From Aminobacter carboxidus (GTDB taxonomy: Bacteria > Pseudomonadota > Alphaproteobacteria > Rhizobiales > Rhizobiaceae), in assembly GCF_014863355.1 (NCBI RefSeq), contig NZ_JACZEP010000004.1:124001-188000 (forward strand): 64,000 nt of DNA, in the 5' to 3' direction. Below, one piece after another: positions 15,179 to 24,014 of the stretch. Both the position numbers and the translations under genes were made by a program. Below the pieces are notes generated by a model that was not told the origin of the DNA, did not search any database, and saw only the letters and a list, made by a program, of their open reading frames with translations. Within the stretch, counting starts at the first letter, position 1. Every line of letters begins with the position of its first letter.

Positions 15179-16731
15179 GCGTGACGATCTACATTCCTGG
15201 CGATTCGGGTTCGCTGTCGCTCGGCGCCGAAAAGGTCGCCAAGGCGGTCGAAACAGAGATCGCGGCGCGCGGCATCGACGCCAAGATCGTGCGCAATGGC
15301 TCGCGTGGCCTGTACTGGCTCGAGCCGATGGTTGAAGTTGCAACCGAAGCTGGCCGCGTCGCTTACGGCCCGGTGTCCGCCAAGGACGTCGCCTCGCTTT
15401 TCGACGCCGGCCTCGCCAGTGGCGGCCAGCACAAGCTGTCGCTCGGCGATCCGGAAAAACTGCCCTTCATCGCCAAGCAGACGCGCCTGACCTTTGCCCG
15501 TTGCGGCATCACCGACCCGATTTCGCTGGAAGACTACGAAGCGCATGGCGGCCTCGTTGGCCTGCGCAAGGCGGTTGCCATGGCGCCCGCCGACATCGTC
15601 AAGCAGGTGACCGAGTCCGGACTGCGCGGCCGCGGCGGCGCAGGCTTCCCGACCGGCATCAAGTGGAAGACCGTCCTCGATACGCCCGGCGAGCAGAAAT
15701 ACATCGTTTGCAACGCCGACGAGGGCGACTCGGCAACCTTTGCCGACCGCATGATCATGGAAGGCGACCCGTTCGTTCTGATCGAAGGCATGGCGATTGC
15801 CGGCCTCGCGACACACGCGACCAAGGGCTACGTCTACATCCGCTCGGAGTATCCGCACGCTATCGTTGCGATGGAAAAGGCGGTCAAGGTGGCGCGCCGC
15901 GCCGGCGTGCTCGGCAAGAGCGTTCTCGGATCCTCCCAAGGCTTCGACATCGAGATTCGCTCGGGTGCCGGCGCCTATGTCTGCGGCGAAGAGACCTCGC
16001 TGCTCAACAGCCTCGAGGGCAAGCGCGGCGTGGTTCGCGCCAAGCCGCCGCTGCCGGCGATCCAGGGCCTGTTCGGCAAGCCGACAGTCATCAACAACGT
16101 CATCTCGCTCGCCTCCGTGCCAATCGTCATGGACAAGGGCGCCCAATACTACAAGGACTTCGGCATGGGCCGCTCGCGCGGCACCATCCCGATCCAGATC
16201 GCCGGCAACGTCAAGCATGGCGGCCTGTTTGAAGTGGCTTTCGGCCTGACGCTGGGCGAGATCGTCGACGAGATCGGCGGCGGCACCGCAACCGGCCGCC
16301 CGGTCAAGGCAGTGCAGGTCGGCGGCCCGCTCGGCGCCTATTTCCCGCGCGCACTGTTCGACACGCCGTTCGACTACGAGGAATTCGCCAAGCGCGACGG
16401 CCTGATCGGCCATGCCGGCATCACCGTGTTCGACGACAGCGCCGACATGCTGAAGCAGGCACGCTTTGCCATGGAATTCTGCGCCATCGAAAGCTGCGGC
16501 AAGTGCACGCCCTGCCGCATCGGCTCGACGCGCGGCGTCGAGACGCTCGACAAGCTCAAGCAGAACATCGAGCCGGAAAAGCAGCTCGCGCTGGTGACCG
16601 ACCTCTGCAACACGATGAAGTTTGGTTCGCTGTGCGCACTGGGTGGCTTCACGCCCTACCCCGTGATGAGCGCCATCAACCATTTCCCCGAAGATTTCCG
16701 GCCGGCAGCGGTCGCCCAGGCAGCGGAATAG
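15175..16731 (+). CDS. fdsB: NAD-dependent formate dehydrogenase beta subunit
   Basis: A 518-residue NuoF-like subunit with FMN- and NAD-binding motifs GRGGAGFPTGIKW and NADEGDSATFADRMIMEGDP, and a C-terminal [4Fe-4S] site ESCGKCTPCRIGSTRG. An N-terminal thioredoxin-like extension (about residues 1-100), also seen in NuoE-type domains, precedes the NuoF core, as is usual for FdsB. It reduces NAD+ with electrons from formate. It overlaps fdsG by 4 bp and is followed by fdsA after 11 bp. Confidence 0.95.
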   Translation: MSVTIYIPGDSGSLSLGAEKVAKAVETEIAARGIDAKIVRNGSRGLYWLEPMVEVATEAGRVAYGPVSAKDVASLFDAGLASGGQHKLSLGDPEKLPFIAKQTRLTFARCGITDPISLEDYEAHGGLVGLRKAVAMAPADIVKQVTESGLRGRGGAGFPTGIKWKTVLDTPGEQKYIVCNADEGDSATFADRMIMEGDPFVLIEGMAIAGLATHATKGYVYIRSEYPHAIVAMEKAVKVARRAGVLGKSVLGSSQGFDIEIRSGAGAYVCGEETSLLNSLEGKRGVVRAKPPLPAIQGLFGKPTVINNVISLASVPIVMDKGAQYYKDFGMGRSRGTIPIQIAGNVKHGGLFEVAFGLTLGEIVDEIGGGTATGRPVKAVQVGGPLGAYFPRALFDTPFDYEEFAKRDGLIGHAGITVFDDSADMLKQARFAMEFCAIESCGKCTPCRIGSTRGVETLDKLKQNIEPEKQLALVTDLCNTMKFGSLCALGGFTPYPVMSAINHFPEDFRPAAVAQAAE

Positions 16732-16742
16732 GAGACGAGATC

Positions 16743-19622
16743 ATGGGTCTCATCCACGAAATCGATTTTGGCACTCCCGCCTCCAAGTCTGAAAAGCAGA
16801 TCACGCTGACCGTCGACGGCTTCGAGGTCACAGTGCCGGAAGGCACCTCGATCATGCGCGCCTCGATGGAAGCGGGCATTGCCATTCCGAAACTCTGCGC
16901 CACCGACATGGTCGACGCCTTCGGCTCGTGCCGGCTTTGCCTGGTCGAGATCGAGGGCCGCAACGGCACGCCGTCGTCCTGCACGACGCCTGTCATGCCC
17001 GGGATGGTGGTCCACACCCAGACTGGCCGTCTCAAGGACATCCGCAAGGGCGTGATGGAGCTCTACATCTCCGATCACCCGCTCGACTGCCTGACCTGTG
17101 CCGCCAACGGCGACTGCGAACTGCAGGACATGGCGGGTGCTGTCGGCCTGCGCGACGTGCGCTACGGCTATGAAGGCGACAACCACGTTCGCGCCAAGAA
17201 TGACGGCGTCGAAAACTTCAAGTGGATGGCCAAGGACGAGTCCAATCCGTACTTCACCTACGATCCGTCCAAGTGCATCGTCTGCTCGCGCTGCGTGCGG
17301 GCCTGCGAAGAGGTGCAGGGCACGTTTGCACTGACCATCGAAGGCCGCGGCTTCGGCAGCCGTGTTTCGCCCGGTGCGCATGAACTGTTCCTCGACAGCG
17401 AGTGCGTGTCCTGCGGCGCCTGCGTGCAGGCCTGCCCGACGGCGACGCTGACGGAAAAGTCGGTGATCGAGATCGGCCAGCCCGAACACTCCGTCGTCAC
17501 CACCTGCGCCTATTGCGGCGTCGGCTGCTCGTTCAAGGCGGAGATGCGCGGCGACGAGCTGGTGCGCATGGTGCCGTGGAAGGACGGCAAGGCCAATCGT
17601 GGCCACTCCTGCGTCAAGGGCCGCTTCGCCTATGGTTATGCCACGCACAAGGAACGCATCCTCAACCCGATGATCCGCGAGAAGATCACCGATCCGTGGC
17701 GCGAAGTGTCATGGGAAGAGGCGCTGACGCATACGGCCAAGGAATTCCGCCGCATCCAATACCAGTATGGCCGCGGCGCCATCGGCGGCATCACCTCCTC
17801 GCGCTGCACCAATGAGGAAACCTTCCTCGTCCAGAAGCTGATCCGCCAGGGCTTCGGCAACAACAACGTCGACACTTGTGCCCGCGTCTGCCACTCGCCG
17901 ACTGGCTACGGCCTCGGCCAGACCTACGGTACGTCGGCCGGCACCCAGGACTTCGACTCGGTCGAAGACACCGACGTCGCGCTGATCATCGGCGCCAACC
18001 CGGCATCGGCTCACCCGGTGTTCGCTTCGCGCCTGAAGAAGCGCCTGCGCGCCGGCGCCAAGCTGATCGTCATCGATCCGCGCCGCACCGAGATGGTGAA
18101 GTCGGCCCATATCGAGGCTGAGCACCACCTTGCGCTGAAGCCGGGCACGAACGTCGCCGTGGTTACCGCAATCGCGCATGTCGTCGTCACCGAAGGCCTG
18201 TTCGACGAGAAGTTCATCCGCGAACGCTGCGACTGGTCGGAATTCCAGGATTATGCCGAGTTCGTCTCGGACCCGCGCCACAGCCCCGAGGAAGTCGAAA
18301 AGCTGTCGGGCGTTCCGGCTGAGACCATCCGTGGTGCCGCGCGCCTCTACGCAACCGGCGGCAATGGCGCGATCTATTACGGCCTCGGCGTTACCGAGCA
18401 CAGCCAGGGTTCGACGACCGTCATCGGCATCGCCAACCTCGCCATGCTGACCGGCAATATCGGCCGCAAGGGCGTCGGCGTGAACCCGCTGCGCGGCCAG
18501 AACAACGTCCAGGGCGCCTGCGACATGGGCTCGTTCCCGCACGAACTGCCGGGCTACCGCCACATTTCGGGCGACGCCGTGCGCGACATCTATGACAGCC
18601 TGTGGGGCGTCAAGCTCGACAACGAGCCGGGCCTGCGCATTCCCAACATGCTGGATGCCGCCGTCGACGGTACTTTCAAGGGCATCTACATCCAGGGCGA
18701 AGACATCCTGCAGTCGGACCCCGACACCAAGCACGTGTCTGCCGGCCTGGAAGCCATGGAATGCGTCGTCGTTCAGGACCTGTTCCTCAACGAGACCGCC
18801 AATTACGCCCACGTCTTCCTGCCTGGCTCGACCTTCCTCGAAAAGGACGGCACCTTCACCAACGCCGAGCGCCGCATCAACCGTGTGCGCAAGGTGATGG
18901 CACCGAAGAACGGCCTCGCCGACTGGGAAGTGACGCAGCGCCTCGCCCAGGCGATGGGCCTGAACTGGAACTACAAGCACCCGTCCGAGATCATGGACGA
19001 GGTCGCCAAGACGACGCCGAGCTTCGCCAACGTCTCCTATGAATTCCTGGAGAAGATGGGCTCGGTGCAGTGGCCGTGCAACGAAAAGGCGCCGGAAGGC
19101 ACGCCGATCATGCACATCGACGGCTTCGTCCGCGGCAAGGGCAAGTTCATCCGCACCGAGTATGTCGCGACCGACGAAAAGACCGGCCCGCGCTTCCCGC
19201 TGCTTTTGACCACCGGGCGCATCCTCAGCCAGTACAATGTCGGCGCGCAGACCAGGCGCACCGAAAACGTCGCCTGGCATGCCGAGGACTTGCTGGAAAT
19301 CCACCCGCACGATGCCGAAAATCGCGGCCTGCGCGATGGCGATTGGGTGCGGCTGCAAAGCCGGGCCGGCGAAACGACGCTCAGGGCACAGATCACCGAC
19401 AGGGTGTCGCCGGGCGTCGTCTACACGACCTTCCACCACCCCGACACGCAGGCCAACGTCATCACCACCGACTTCTCGGACTGGGCAACCAACTGTCCGG
19501 AGTACAAGGTGACGGCGGTCCAGGTCGGCGCCTCCAACGGGCCGTCGGAGTGGCAGAAGGGCTATAACGAGCAGGCGCAGCAGAGCCGCCGCATTGCCGG
19601 CCATCTGGAAGCCGCGGAGTAA
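16743..19622 (+). CDS. fdsA: NAD-dependent formate dehydrogenase alpha (Mo-bis-MGD) subunit
   Basis: A 959-residue catalytic subunit that oxidises formate to CO2. In order: an N-terminal [2Fe-2S] domain (CATDMVDAFGSCRLC), a His/Cys3 cluster segment (HPLDCLTCAANGDCELQD), two ferredoxin [4Fe-4S] motifs (CIVCSRCVRACEE, CVSCGACVQACPT), the CxxCxxxC cluster of the molybdopterin domain at C255/C258/C262, and molybdenum-ligand Cys383 in ARVCHSPTG. Cysteine rather than selenocysteine is encoded. The ATG at 16743 follows GGAGACGAG. Cofactor domains and operon order match FdsA. Confidence 0.97.
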   Translation: MGLIHEIDFGTPASKSEKQITLTVDGFEVTVPEGTSIMRASMEAGIAIPKLCATDMVDAFGSCRLCLVEIEGRNGTPSSCTTPVMPGMVVHTQTGRLKDIRKGVMELYISDHPLDCLTCAANGDCELQDMAGAVGLRDVRYGYEGDNHVRAKNDGVENFKWMAKDESNPYFTYDPSKCIVCSRCVRACEEVQGTFALTIEGRGFGSRVSPGAHELFLDSECVSCGACVQACPTATLTEKSVIEIGQPEHSVVTTCAYCGVGCSFKAEMRGDELVRMVPWKDGKANRGHSCVKGRFAYGYATHKERILNPMIREKITDPWREVSWEEALTHTAKEFRRIQYQYGRGAIGGITSSRCTNEETFLVQKLIRQGFGNNNVDTCARVCHSPTGYGLGQTYGTSAGTQDFDSVEDTDVALIIGANPASAHPVFASRLKKRLRAGAKLIVIDPRRTEMVKSAHIEAEHHLALKPGTNVAVVTAIAHVVVTEGLFDEKFIRERCDWSEFQDYAEFVSDPRHSPEEVEKLSGVPAETIRGAARLYATGGNGAIYYGLGVTEHSQGSTTVIGIANLAMLTGNIGRKGVGVNPLRGQNNVQGACDMGSFPHELPGYRHISGDAVRDIYDSLWGVKLDNEPGLRIPNMLDAAVDGTFKGIYIQGEDILQSDPDTKHVSAGLEAMECVVVQDLFLNETANYAHVFLPGSTFLEKDGTFTNAERRINRVRKVMAPKNGLADWEVTQRLAQAMGLNWNYKHPSEIMDEVAKTTPSFANVSYEFLEKMGSVQWPCNEKAPEGTPIMHIDGFVRGKGKFIRTEYVATDEKTGPRFPLLLTTGRILSQYNVGAQTRRTENVAWHAEDLLEIHPHDAENRGLRDGDWVRLQSRAGETTLRAQITDRVSPGVVYTTFHHPDTQANVITTDFSDWATNCPEYKVTAVQVGASNGPSEWQKGYNEQAQQSRRIAGHLEAAE

Positions 19623-19631
19623 GAACCGGCT

Positions 19632-19868
19632 ATGTCCGCCTTGGCAACAACGACCAAGAAGGATGCCTATGAAAGGCTCCTTCGCATCTGCGAGAAGCAA
19701 GGCGCCGAACTGGACCAGTTCCTTCTTGATGTTCAAGGAACTGTTGCAGATGAGGACTTCGCCAAGCTGCGCTTGATGGTTGGGGAAATAATGGGGTACG
19801 GCCACTACGATAGATTCGTGGCCATTGCTAAAGAATTTCCCGAACTGAAACCGGCGTGGATGACGTGA
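19632..19868 (+). CDS. Unknown 78-residue protein inserted in the fds operon
   Basis: A small acidic helical protein (KKDAYERLLRICEKQGAELD, DEDFAKLRLMVGEIMGYGHY, AKEFPELKPAW) with no recognised family. It starts 9 bp after fdsA and its TGA overlaps the ATG of fdsC by one base (TGATG), so it is part of the transcript and translationally coupled. Classical fdsGBACD operons have fdsC directly after fdsA. Codons such as GAA ATA ATG GGG are less GC-biased than those of the neighbours. A role in cofactor insertion or assembly is conceivable from position only. Confidence 0.7.
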   Translation: MSALATTTKKDAYERLLRICEKQGAELDQFLLDVQGTVADEDFAKLRLMVGEIMGYGHYDRFVAIAKEFPELKPAWMT

Positions 19869-20695
19869 TGACCGACCGCCCCGCCGTCACTCAGACCAGC
19901 CGTCTCGCCCGCCGAGCGAGCGGCACGACGGTGGCCAATCGCATGGTGCCGGAGGAGACGCCGATCGCGCTGTCTTATGGCGGCACCACCCATGCGGTGA
20001 TGATGGCAAGCCCGGCCGACTTCGAGGATTTCGCGCTCGGCTTTTCGCTGACCGAAGGCATCATCGGCTCGGTCGAAGAGATCGAGTCGATCGAGGTGCT
20101 TGACGTCGAGGCCGGCATCGACATCCAGATCAGGCTCAAGGACAAGGCCAACAAGCGCTTCGAGCAGCGCCGCCGCCGCCTCGCCGGCCCTGTCGGTTGT
20201 GGCCTCTGCGGCATCGAATCCATCGAGGAAGCGATGCGTTCGGTCGACGACGTACACCAGCCGAAGCTTGGGCTTTTGGCCGATGACATTGTCCAGGCGG
20301 TGAAACTCTTGTCCAAGGTCCAGCCGCTGCATGCTGAGACCGGCGCGGTACACGCCGCCGGCTTCTATGTGCCAGGCAAGGGCATTGTCGCGGCGCGCGA
20401 GGATGTCGGCCGCCACAACGCGCTCGACAAGCTCGCCGGCGCGCTCGACAAGGCCCACATCGACGGTGGTTCGGGCGCCGTGGTGGTGACCAGCCGCGTA
20501 TCGGTGGAAATGGTCCAGAAGACGGCGGCCATCGGCGCGCCCTTCATCATTGCCGTGTCGGCGCCGACCGCATTGGCCATCCGTACCGCCGAACAGGCCG
20601 GCATGACGCTGATTGCGCTCGTGCGTGGCGACGATTTCGACATCTTCACCCATCCAGACCGCGTCAGTACCGGAGCCGCCAAAAATGTCGCATGA
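19868..20695 (+). CDS. fdsC: FdhD-type sulfurtransferase for formate dehydrogenase
   Basis: A 275-residue FdhD-family protein, needed to deliver sulfur to the molybdenum cofactor of formate dehydrogenase. The diagnostic cysteine loop is GCGLCGIES (CxxC), and DVGRHNALDKL and SRVSVEMVQKTA are family motifs. The ATG at 19868 is coupled to the preceding stop (TGATG); an in-frame ATG at 19856 is less likely. The C-terminus overlaps fdsD by 11 bp. Confidence 0.95.
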   Translation: MTDRPAVTQTSRLARRASGTTVANRMVPEETPIALSYGGTTHAVMMASPADFEDFALGFSLTEGIIGSVEEIESIEVLDVEAGIDIQIRLKDKANKRFEQRRRRLAGPVGCGLCGIESIEEAMRSVDDVHQPKLGLLADDIVQAVKLLSKVQPLHAETGAVHAAGFYVPGKGIVAAREDVGRHNALDKLAGALDKAHIDGGSGAVVVTSRVSVEMVQKTAAIGAPFIIAVSAPTALAIRTAEQAGMTLIALVRGDDFDIFTHPDRVSTGAAKNVA

Positions 20696-20936
20696 AGAGC
20701 ACAGGATGGGGACGAAGGAAAAGCTCGTCTACATGGCGAACCAGATCGCGACCTTCTTCGAAACCAAGCCGCATGACGAGGGCGTGGCGGGTGTTGCCAA
20801 GCACATCAACGATTTCTGGGATCCGCGCATGCGGCGCCAGTTCTTCGAGATGTTCGATGAAGGCGGCAAGGGCATGAAGCCGCTGGTGATCGAAGCGGCC
20901 GCAACGATCCGCCGCCCCAGGCAGGACGCCGCCTGA
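20685..20936 (+). CDS. fdsD: Formate dehydrogenase delta subunit
   Basis: An 83-residue FdsD protein: KLVYMANQIATFFETKPHDE, then HINDFWDPRMRRQFFEM, the conserved core of the family. FdsD is the last gene of fdsGBACD operons and is thought to help cofactor insertion or complex maturation. It begins inside the 3' end of fdsC, so its translation is coupled. No further fds gene follows. Confidence 0.93.
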   Translation: MSHEEHRMGTKEKLVYMANQIATFFETKPHDEGVAGVAKHINDFWDPRMRRQFFEMFDEGGKGMKPLVIEAAATIRRPRQDAA

Positions 20937-21023
20937 AAGGCAGGAGCGGGGATGGGCGAGGCCCTCACCTTCCAGCCTGAAACCTGTTATGTTAGCCACT
21001 CCTGATGCAAATTCGCAGGCGGA

Positions 21024-22589
21024 ATGGCTGTGCCAAGGCCGATCGCTACTCGATATGCGCGCAGCGGTGACGTCCGGATCGCCTATCAGGTGGTTGGCCA
21101 GGGTCCGTTCGACCTCGTCTTCGTTCCCGGCTTCATCTCCAATCTCGATCTGCACTGGGAAGACGAAGGCTACAGCCGGCTGCTGTCGCGCCTCTCCACA
21201 TTCTCCCGCCTGATCCTGTTCGACAAGCGCGGTACCGGGCTTTCCGACCGCGTCGACACGAACGCCCTGCCAAGCCTCGAAACGCGCATGGACGACGTGC
21301 GCGCGGTGATGGATGCGGCCGGATCCAGCCGCGCGGCGATCCTCGGGGCCTCCGAGGGTGCGCCGATGGCGATACTGTTTGCCGCCACCTATCCCGAACG
21401 GACACGCTCGCTGGTGCTTTATGCCGGCTACGCCCATTTCCACAAATGGGTGATGGACCCGGCACGGCTGCAGGGCTTCATCGACGCGGCCGAGACATGC
21501 TGGGGCACTGGTGCCACGCTGCAGAACTTTGCGCCAGGACGCCTCGACGATATCAGGTTCGCCACCTGGTGGGCACGCTTCGAGCGTCTGTCGGCGAGCC
21601 CTACGGCGGCGGCGGCACTGGCGCGGATGAACGCCGAAATCGACGTGCGCGGCGTGCTGGGCAGCATCCGCGCGCCGACGCTGCTGATCCACCGTCGCAA
21701 CGATGTGCGGGTCGCCCCCGACGCCAGCCGCTACCTGGCGCGGAAAATTCCAGACGCACGGCTCGCCGAGATCAGCGGGCGCGACCATCCCATCTGGACC
21801 GGCGACGTCAACCGTGTCGCCGACCTGATCGAGGAGTTCCTGACCGGCACACATGCGCCGCCTGACACCGAGCGGGTTCTGGCCGCACTGCTGGTGACGC
21901 GTGTCTCGGACACGGCGCGACTCGGCGACCGGATGTGGAGCGAACGCAGCCTGCGCTTCCAGGAAACGCTACGCCTGCTGGTCGGCCGCCATGGCGGCCG
22001 CATCGTCGACCAGTATGGCGACGTGGTTGTATCCCGCTTTGACGGGCCGGCGCGCGCCATCAGATGTGCGGCCGCACTGCGCGACGCAGCACAAGGCATC
22101 GGCATTGCGAGTGCCCAGGGCGTGCATGTCGGCGAGATCGAGGCACGCGGCCCGCCATCGGGACTGACCGTGCGTGTCGCCATCAAGATCGCCGAGCATG
22201 CCGGGCGCGGCAGCATCCTGGCGTCGCGGCTTGTCTCCGAAATCGCGACCGGTTCGGGTCTGCATTTCGTCGACGCCGGCCACCTGCCGCTGGACGACCT
22301 CGACGGCCCGCTGGCGCTGGTCGAGGCGACGTCGGAACAGCACCTCGAACCGGCATGCCGCAGCCGGACACCTGCATCGGTCGAGCCATCGGCACTGACG
22401 GCACGCGAGAACGAGGTCGTCGCACTCATCGCCGACGGCAAGAGCAACGCCGCCATCGCCATCGAACTCAGCCTCAGTGAGCACACGGTGAAGCGCCATG
22501 TCGCCAATATACTGACCAAGCTCGACCTGCCCTCGCGGGCGGCGGCGGCGGCATTCGCGGTGCGGCAGACTGGCCCGGACGGGCCATAG
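21024..22589 (+). CDS. Alpha/beta-hydrolase / degenerate class III cyclase / LuxR-HTH fusion
   Basis: A 521-residue three-domain protein. Residues 1-275 form an alpha/beta hydrolase with nucleophile Ser110 (GASEG), a candidate acid Asp227 and His255. Residues about 281-435 match the class III nucleotide-cyclase domain usually attached to such hydrolases (GGRIVDQYGDVVVSRFDGPA, RAIRCAAALRDA, GVHVGEIEARG), but the metal-binding FTDIVGST motif has become VTRVSDT and the GDG loop is GDV, so it cannot be an active cyclase. Residues 457-515 are a LuxR/FixJ-type HTH (LTARENEVVALIADGKSNAA, SEHTVKRHVANILTKL). It is probably a transcription factor sensing a ligand. Three small genes follow on the same strand. 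Confidence 0.88.
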   Translation: MAVPRPIATRYARSGDVRIAYQVVGQGPFDLVFVPGFISNLDLHWEDEGYSRLLSRLSTFSRLILFDKRGTGLSDRVDTNALPSLETRMDDVRAVMDAAGSSRAAILGASEGAPMAILFAATYPERTRSLVLYAGYAHFHKWVMDPARLQGFIDAAETCWGTGATLQNFAPGRLDDIRFATWWARFERLSASPTAAAALARMNAEIDVRGVLGSIRAPTLLIHRRNDVRVAPDASRYLARKIPDARLAEISGRDHPIWTGDVNRVADLIEEFLTGTHAPPDTERVLAALLVTRVSDTARLGDRMWSERSLRFQETLRLLVGRHGGRIVDQYGDVVVSRFDGPARAIRCAAALRDAAQGIGIASAQGVHVGEIEARGPPSGLTVRVAIKIAEHAGRGSILASRLVSEIATGSGLHFVDAGHLPLDDLDGPLALVEATSEQHLEPACRSRTPASVEPSALTARENEVVALIADGKSNAAIAIELSLSEHTVKRHVANILTKLDLPSRAAAAAFAVRQTGPDGP

Positions 22590-22694
22590 GACCAATGGCC
22601 TTTTCGGGCGAAGCGACGACGCGGCGCCGGGGACTACAGTTTTCCGATGCAGGCAGGGCGGAAACAGCGCCTCGAAACTGCGAAGGAGGAAGAC

Positions 22695-23171
22695 ATGACA
22701 AAGGCAAGTGGAATGCTCACCACGCTGGCGATGGCAGCCGGTTTCGCCGTCTTGGCCGCATCGAGCGCCGGCGCCGAAGGCGCCTCGGCCGAGGCAACCT
22801 ACAAGGACATCGAAGCGACGCTCGGCTCGGTGCCCAGCTTCTTCAAGGCGTTTCCCGAGTCGGGCATTTCAGGCGCCTGGGCCGAGTTCAAGGGCGTTCA
22901 GCTCAATCCCAAGACCGCGCTGAACGGCAAGACCAAGGAACTTGTCGGCCTGGCCGTCGCCGCCCAGATCCCATGCGACTACTGCATCTATTTCCACACT
23001 GCGGCGGCCAAGGCCAATGGCGCGACGGACGAAGAGATCCGCGAGGCGGTGGCGATGGCGGCGATCGTTCGCCACTGGTCGACGGTGCTGAACGGCATGC
23101 AGGTCGACTACCCGCAGTTCAAGCAGGAGGTCGACACGGCAATGGCCGCTGCCAAGGCGAAGTCGCAATAG
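22695..23171 (+). CDS. Exported carboxymuconolactone-decarboxylase/AhpD-like protein
   Basis: A 158-residue AhpD/CMD-fold protein with the peroxidase-type active site C94-x-x-C97 and His101 (PCDYCIYFH). AhpD-like proteins act as disulfide reductants or peroxidases. Unusually, residues 1-28 look like a signal peptide (TLAMAAGFAVLAASSAGAEG), which would place it in the periplasm. ATG 22695 has AAGGAGG six bases upstream. It follows the hydrolase-LuxR gene by 105 bp. Confidence 0.87.
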   Translation: MTKASGMLTTLAMAAGFAVLAASSAGAEGASAEATYKDIEATLGSVPSFFKAFPESGISGAWAEFKGVQLNPKTALNGKTKELVGLAVAAQIPCDYCIYFHTAAAKANGATDEEIREAVAMAAIVRHWSTVLNGMQVDYPQFKQEVDTAMAAAKAKSQ

Positions 23172-23237
23172 CTTTTCGGGTCCCGGCTGGGACCGTCAAC
23201 ACAACGCCGCCGAAAGGCCGGCCGACAGGAGGATAAG

Positions 23238-23600
23238 ATGCTTGCCACCAAGGAAGCCGTCACCGGTGCCTCGATCAAAAAGGCGATCGAAAGCCGCGAC
23301 GGGCCGATGCTTTCCAGCTTCTACGCCGACGACGCGCTGGTGCGCGTCATCGACCGCAACAACCCGCCCAGCAAGCCGCGCGAGATCCACGGCCGGGCTG
23401 CGATCACCACATTCTGGGATGACATCTGCAGCCGCGCGATGAGCCATCGCGTCGACCTGACCATTGCGCAAGGCGACAACCTCGCCTTCTCGCAGGACTG
23501 CGCCTACCCCGACGGCACCAAGGTCTTCTGCGCTGCCATGCTGGAACTCAAGGATGGCAAAATCGCGCGGCAGACCGTCGTGCAGGCCTGGGACGAGTGA
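23238..23600 (+). CDS. SnoaL-like (NTF2-fold) protein
   Basis: A 120-residue NTF2/SnoaL-fold domain: SIKKAIESRDGPMLSSFYAD, HGRAAITTFWDDI and the C-terminal MLELKDGKIARQTVVQAWDE. Such domains bind or isomerise small molecules; no catalytic residues can be assigned. It has GGAGGAT before the ATG and lies between the AhpD-like gene and a small unknown gene, 43-67 bp apart, so a three-gene transcript is likely. Confidence 0.83.
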   Translation: MLATKEAVTGASIKKAIESRDGPMLSSFYADDALVRVIDRNNPPSKPREIHGRAAITTFWDDICSRAMSHRVDLTIAQGDNLAFSQDCAYPDGTKVFCAAMLELKDGKIARQTVVQAWDE

Positions 23601-23642
23601 TCGGATGCGGGCGAATGGTCGCCCGCCAGATGGGAGGAAGCC

Positions 23643-23960
23643 ATGTTCGTCGCACGATGGAAGATCGATGCCCGCTTCGGGCACAAGCAGAGCGCCATCG
23701 ATCTGTTGCGCCAATGGGAGCGGGAAATCGGCCCGCAGGCCGGAACCGACAAGATGGCCATGCAGATCCTGACCGGATCGATCGGCGCCAAGGAAGCCAC
23801 AATCGAGGTCAACCACAACGTCGAAAGCCTGGCACAGATCGAAGAGATGTTCGCCAAGCTCTCCAAGGTCGACGCCCATGCCCAATGGGGAAAGAAACTC
23901 GAGCCTTTCGTGGTCTCAGGCTCGTCCTACTGGAACTTCTATCGGGTGATCCAGGATTAG
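23643..23960 (+). CDS. Hypothetical protein, probable alpha/beta-barrel, 105 aa
   Basis: A 105-residue soluble protein beginning FVARWKIDARFGHKQSAIDL and ending PFVVSGSSYWNFYRVIQD. The pattern of strand, helix, strand, paired with a repeated E/H-rich helix (ESLAQIEEMFAKLSKVDAHA), suggests a ferredoxin-like dimeric alpha/beta barrel as in antibiotic-biosynthesis monooxygenase-type proteins. This is a fold guess, not a family match. It has GGGAGGAAG before the ATG and is the last gene before a terminator. Confidence 0.7.
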   Translation: MFVARWKIDARFGHKQSAIDLLRQWEREIGPQAGTDKMAMQILTGSIGAKEATIEVNHNVESLAQIEEMFAKLSKVDAHAQWGKKLEPFVVSGSSYWNFYRVIQD

Positions 23961-23968
23961 CCGATCCT

Positions 23969-23997
23969 GTCTGCGGCGGGCAACAGCCGCCGCAGAC
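23969..23997. terminator. Hairpin ending the 21-24 kb operon
   Basis: A perfect 11-bp stem (GTCTGCGGCGG/CCGCCGCAGAC) with a seven-base loop nine bases after the stop at 23960, in the gap between convergent genes. There is no strong T-tract. Confidence 0.6.
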
Positions 23998-24014
23998 CGA
24001 GGAGTCAGCCTAAG

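Noticed and set aside
15067-16683. 538-codon minus-strand open frame across fdsB
   Set aside because: Antisense to fdsB, which has complete FMN and Fe-S motifs.
17709-19805. 698-codon minus-strand open frame across fdsA
   Set aside because: Antisense to fdsA; composition is typical of mirror frames and no domain is visible.
21024-22589. Calling the fusion protein an adenylate cyclase
   Set aside because: The cyclase-like domain lacks its metal-binding Asp motif and GDG loop, so the label would mislead.
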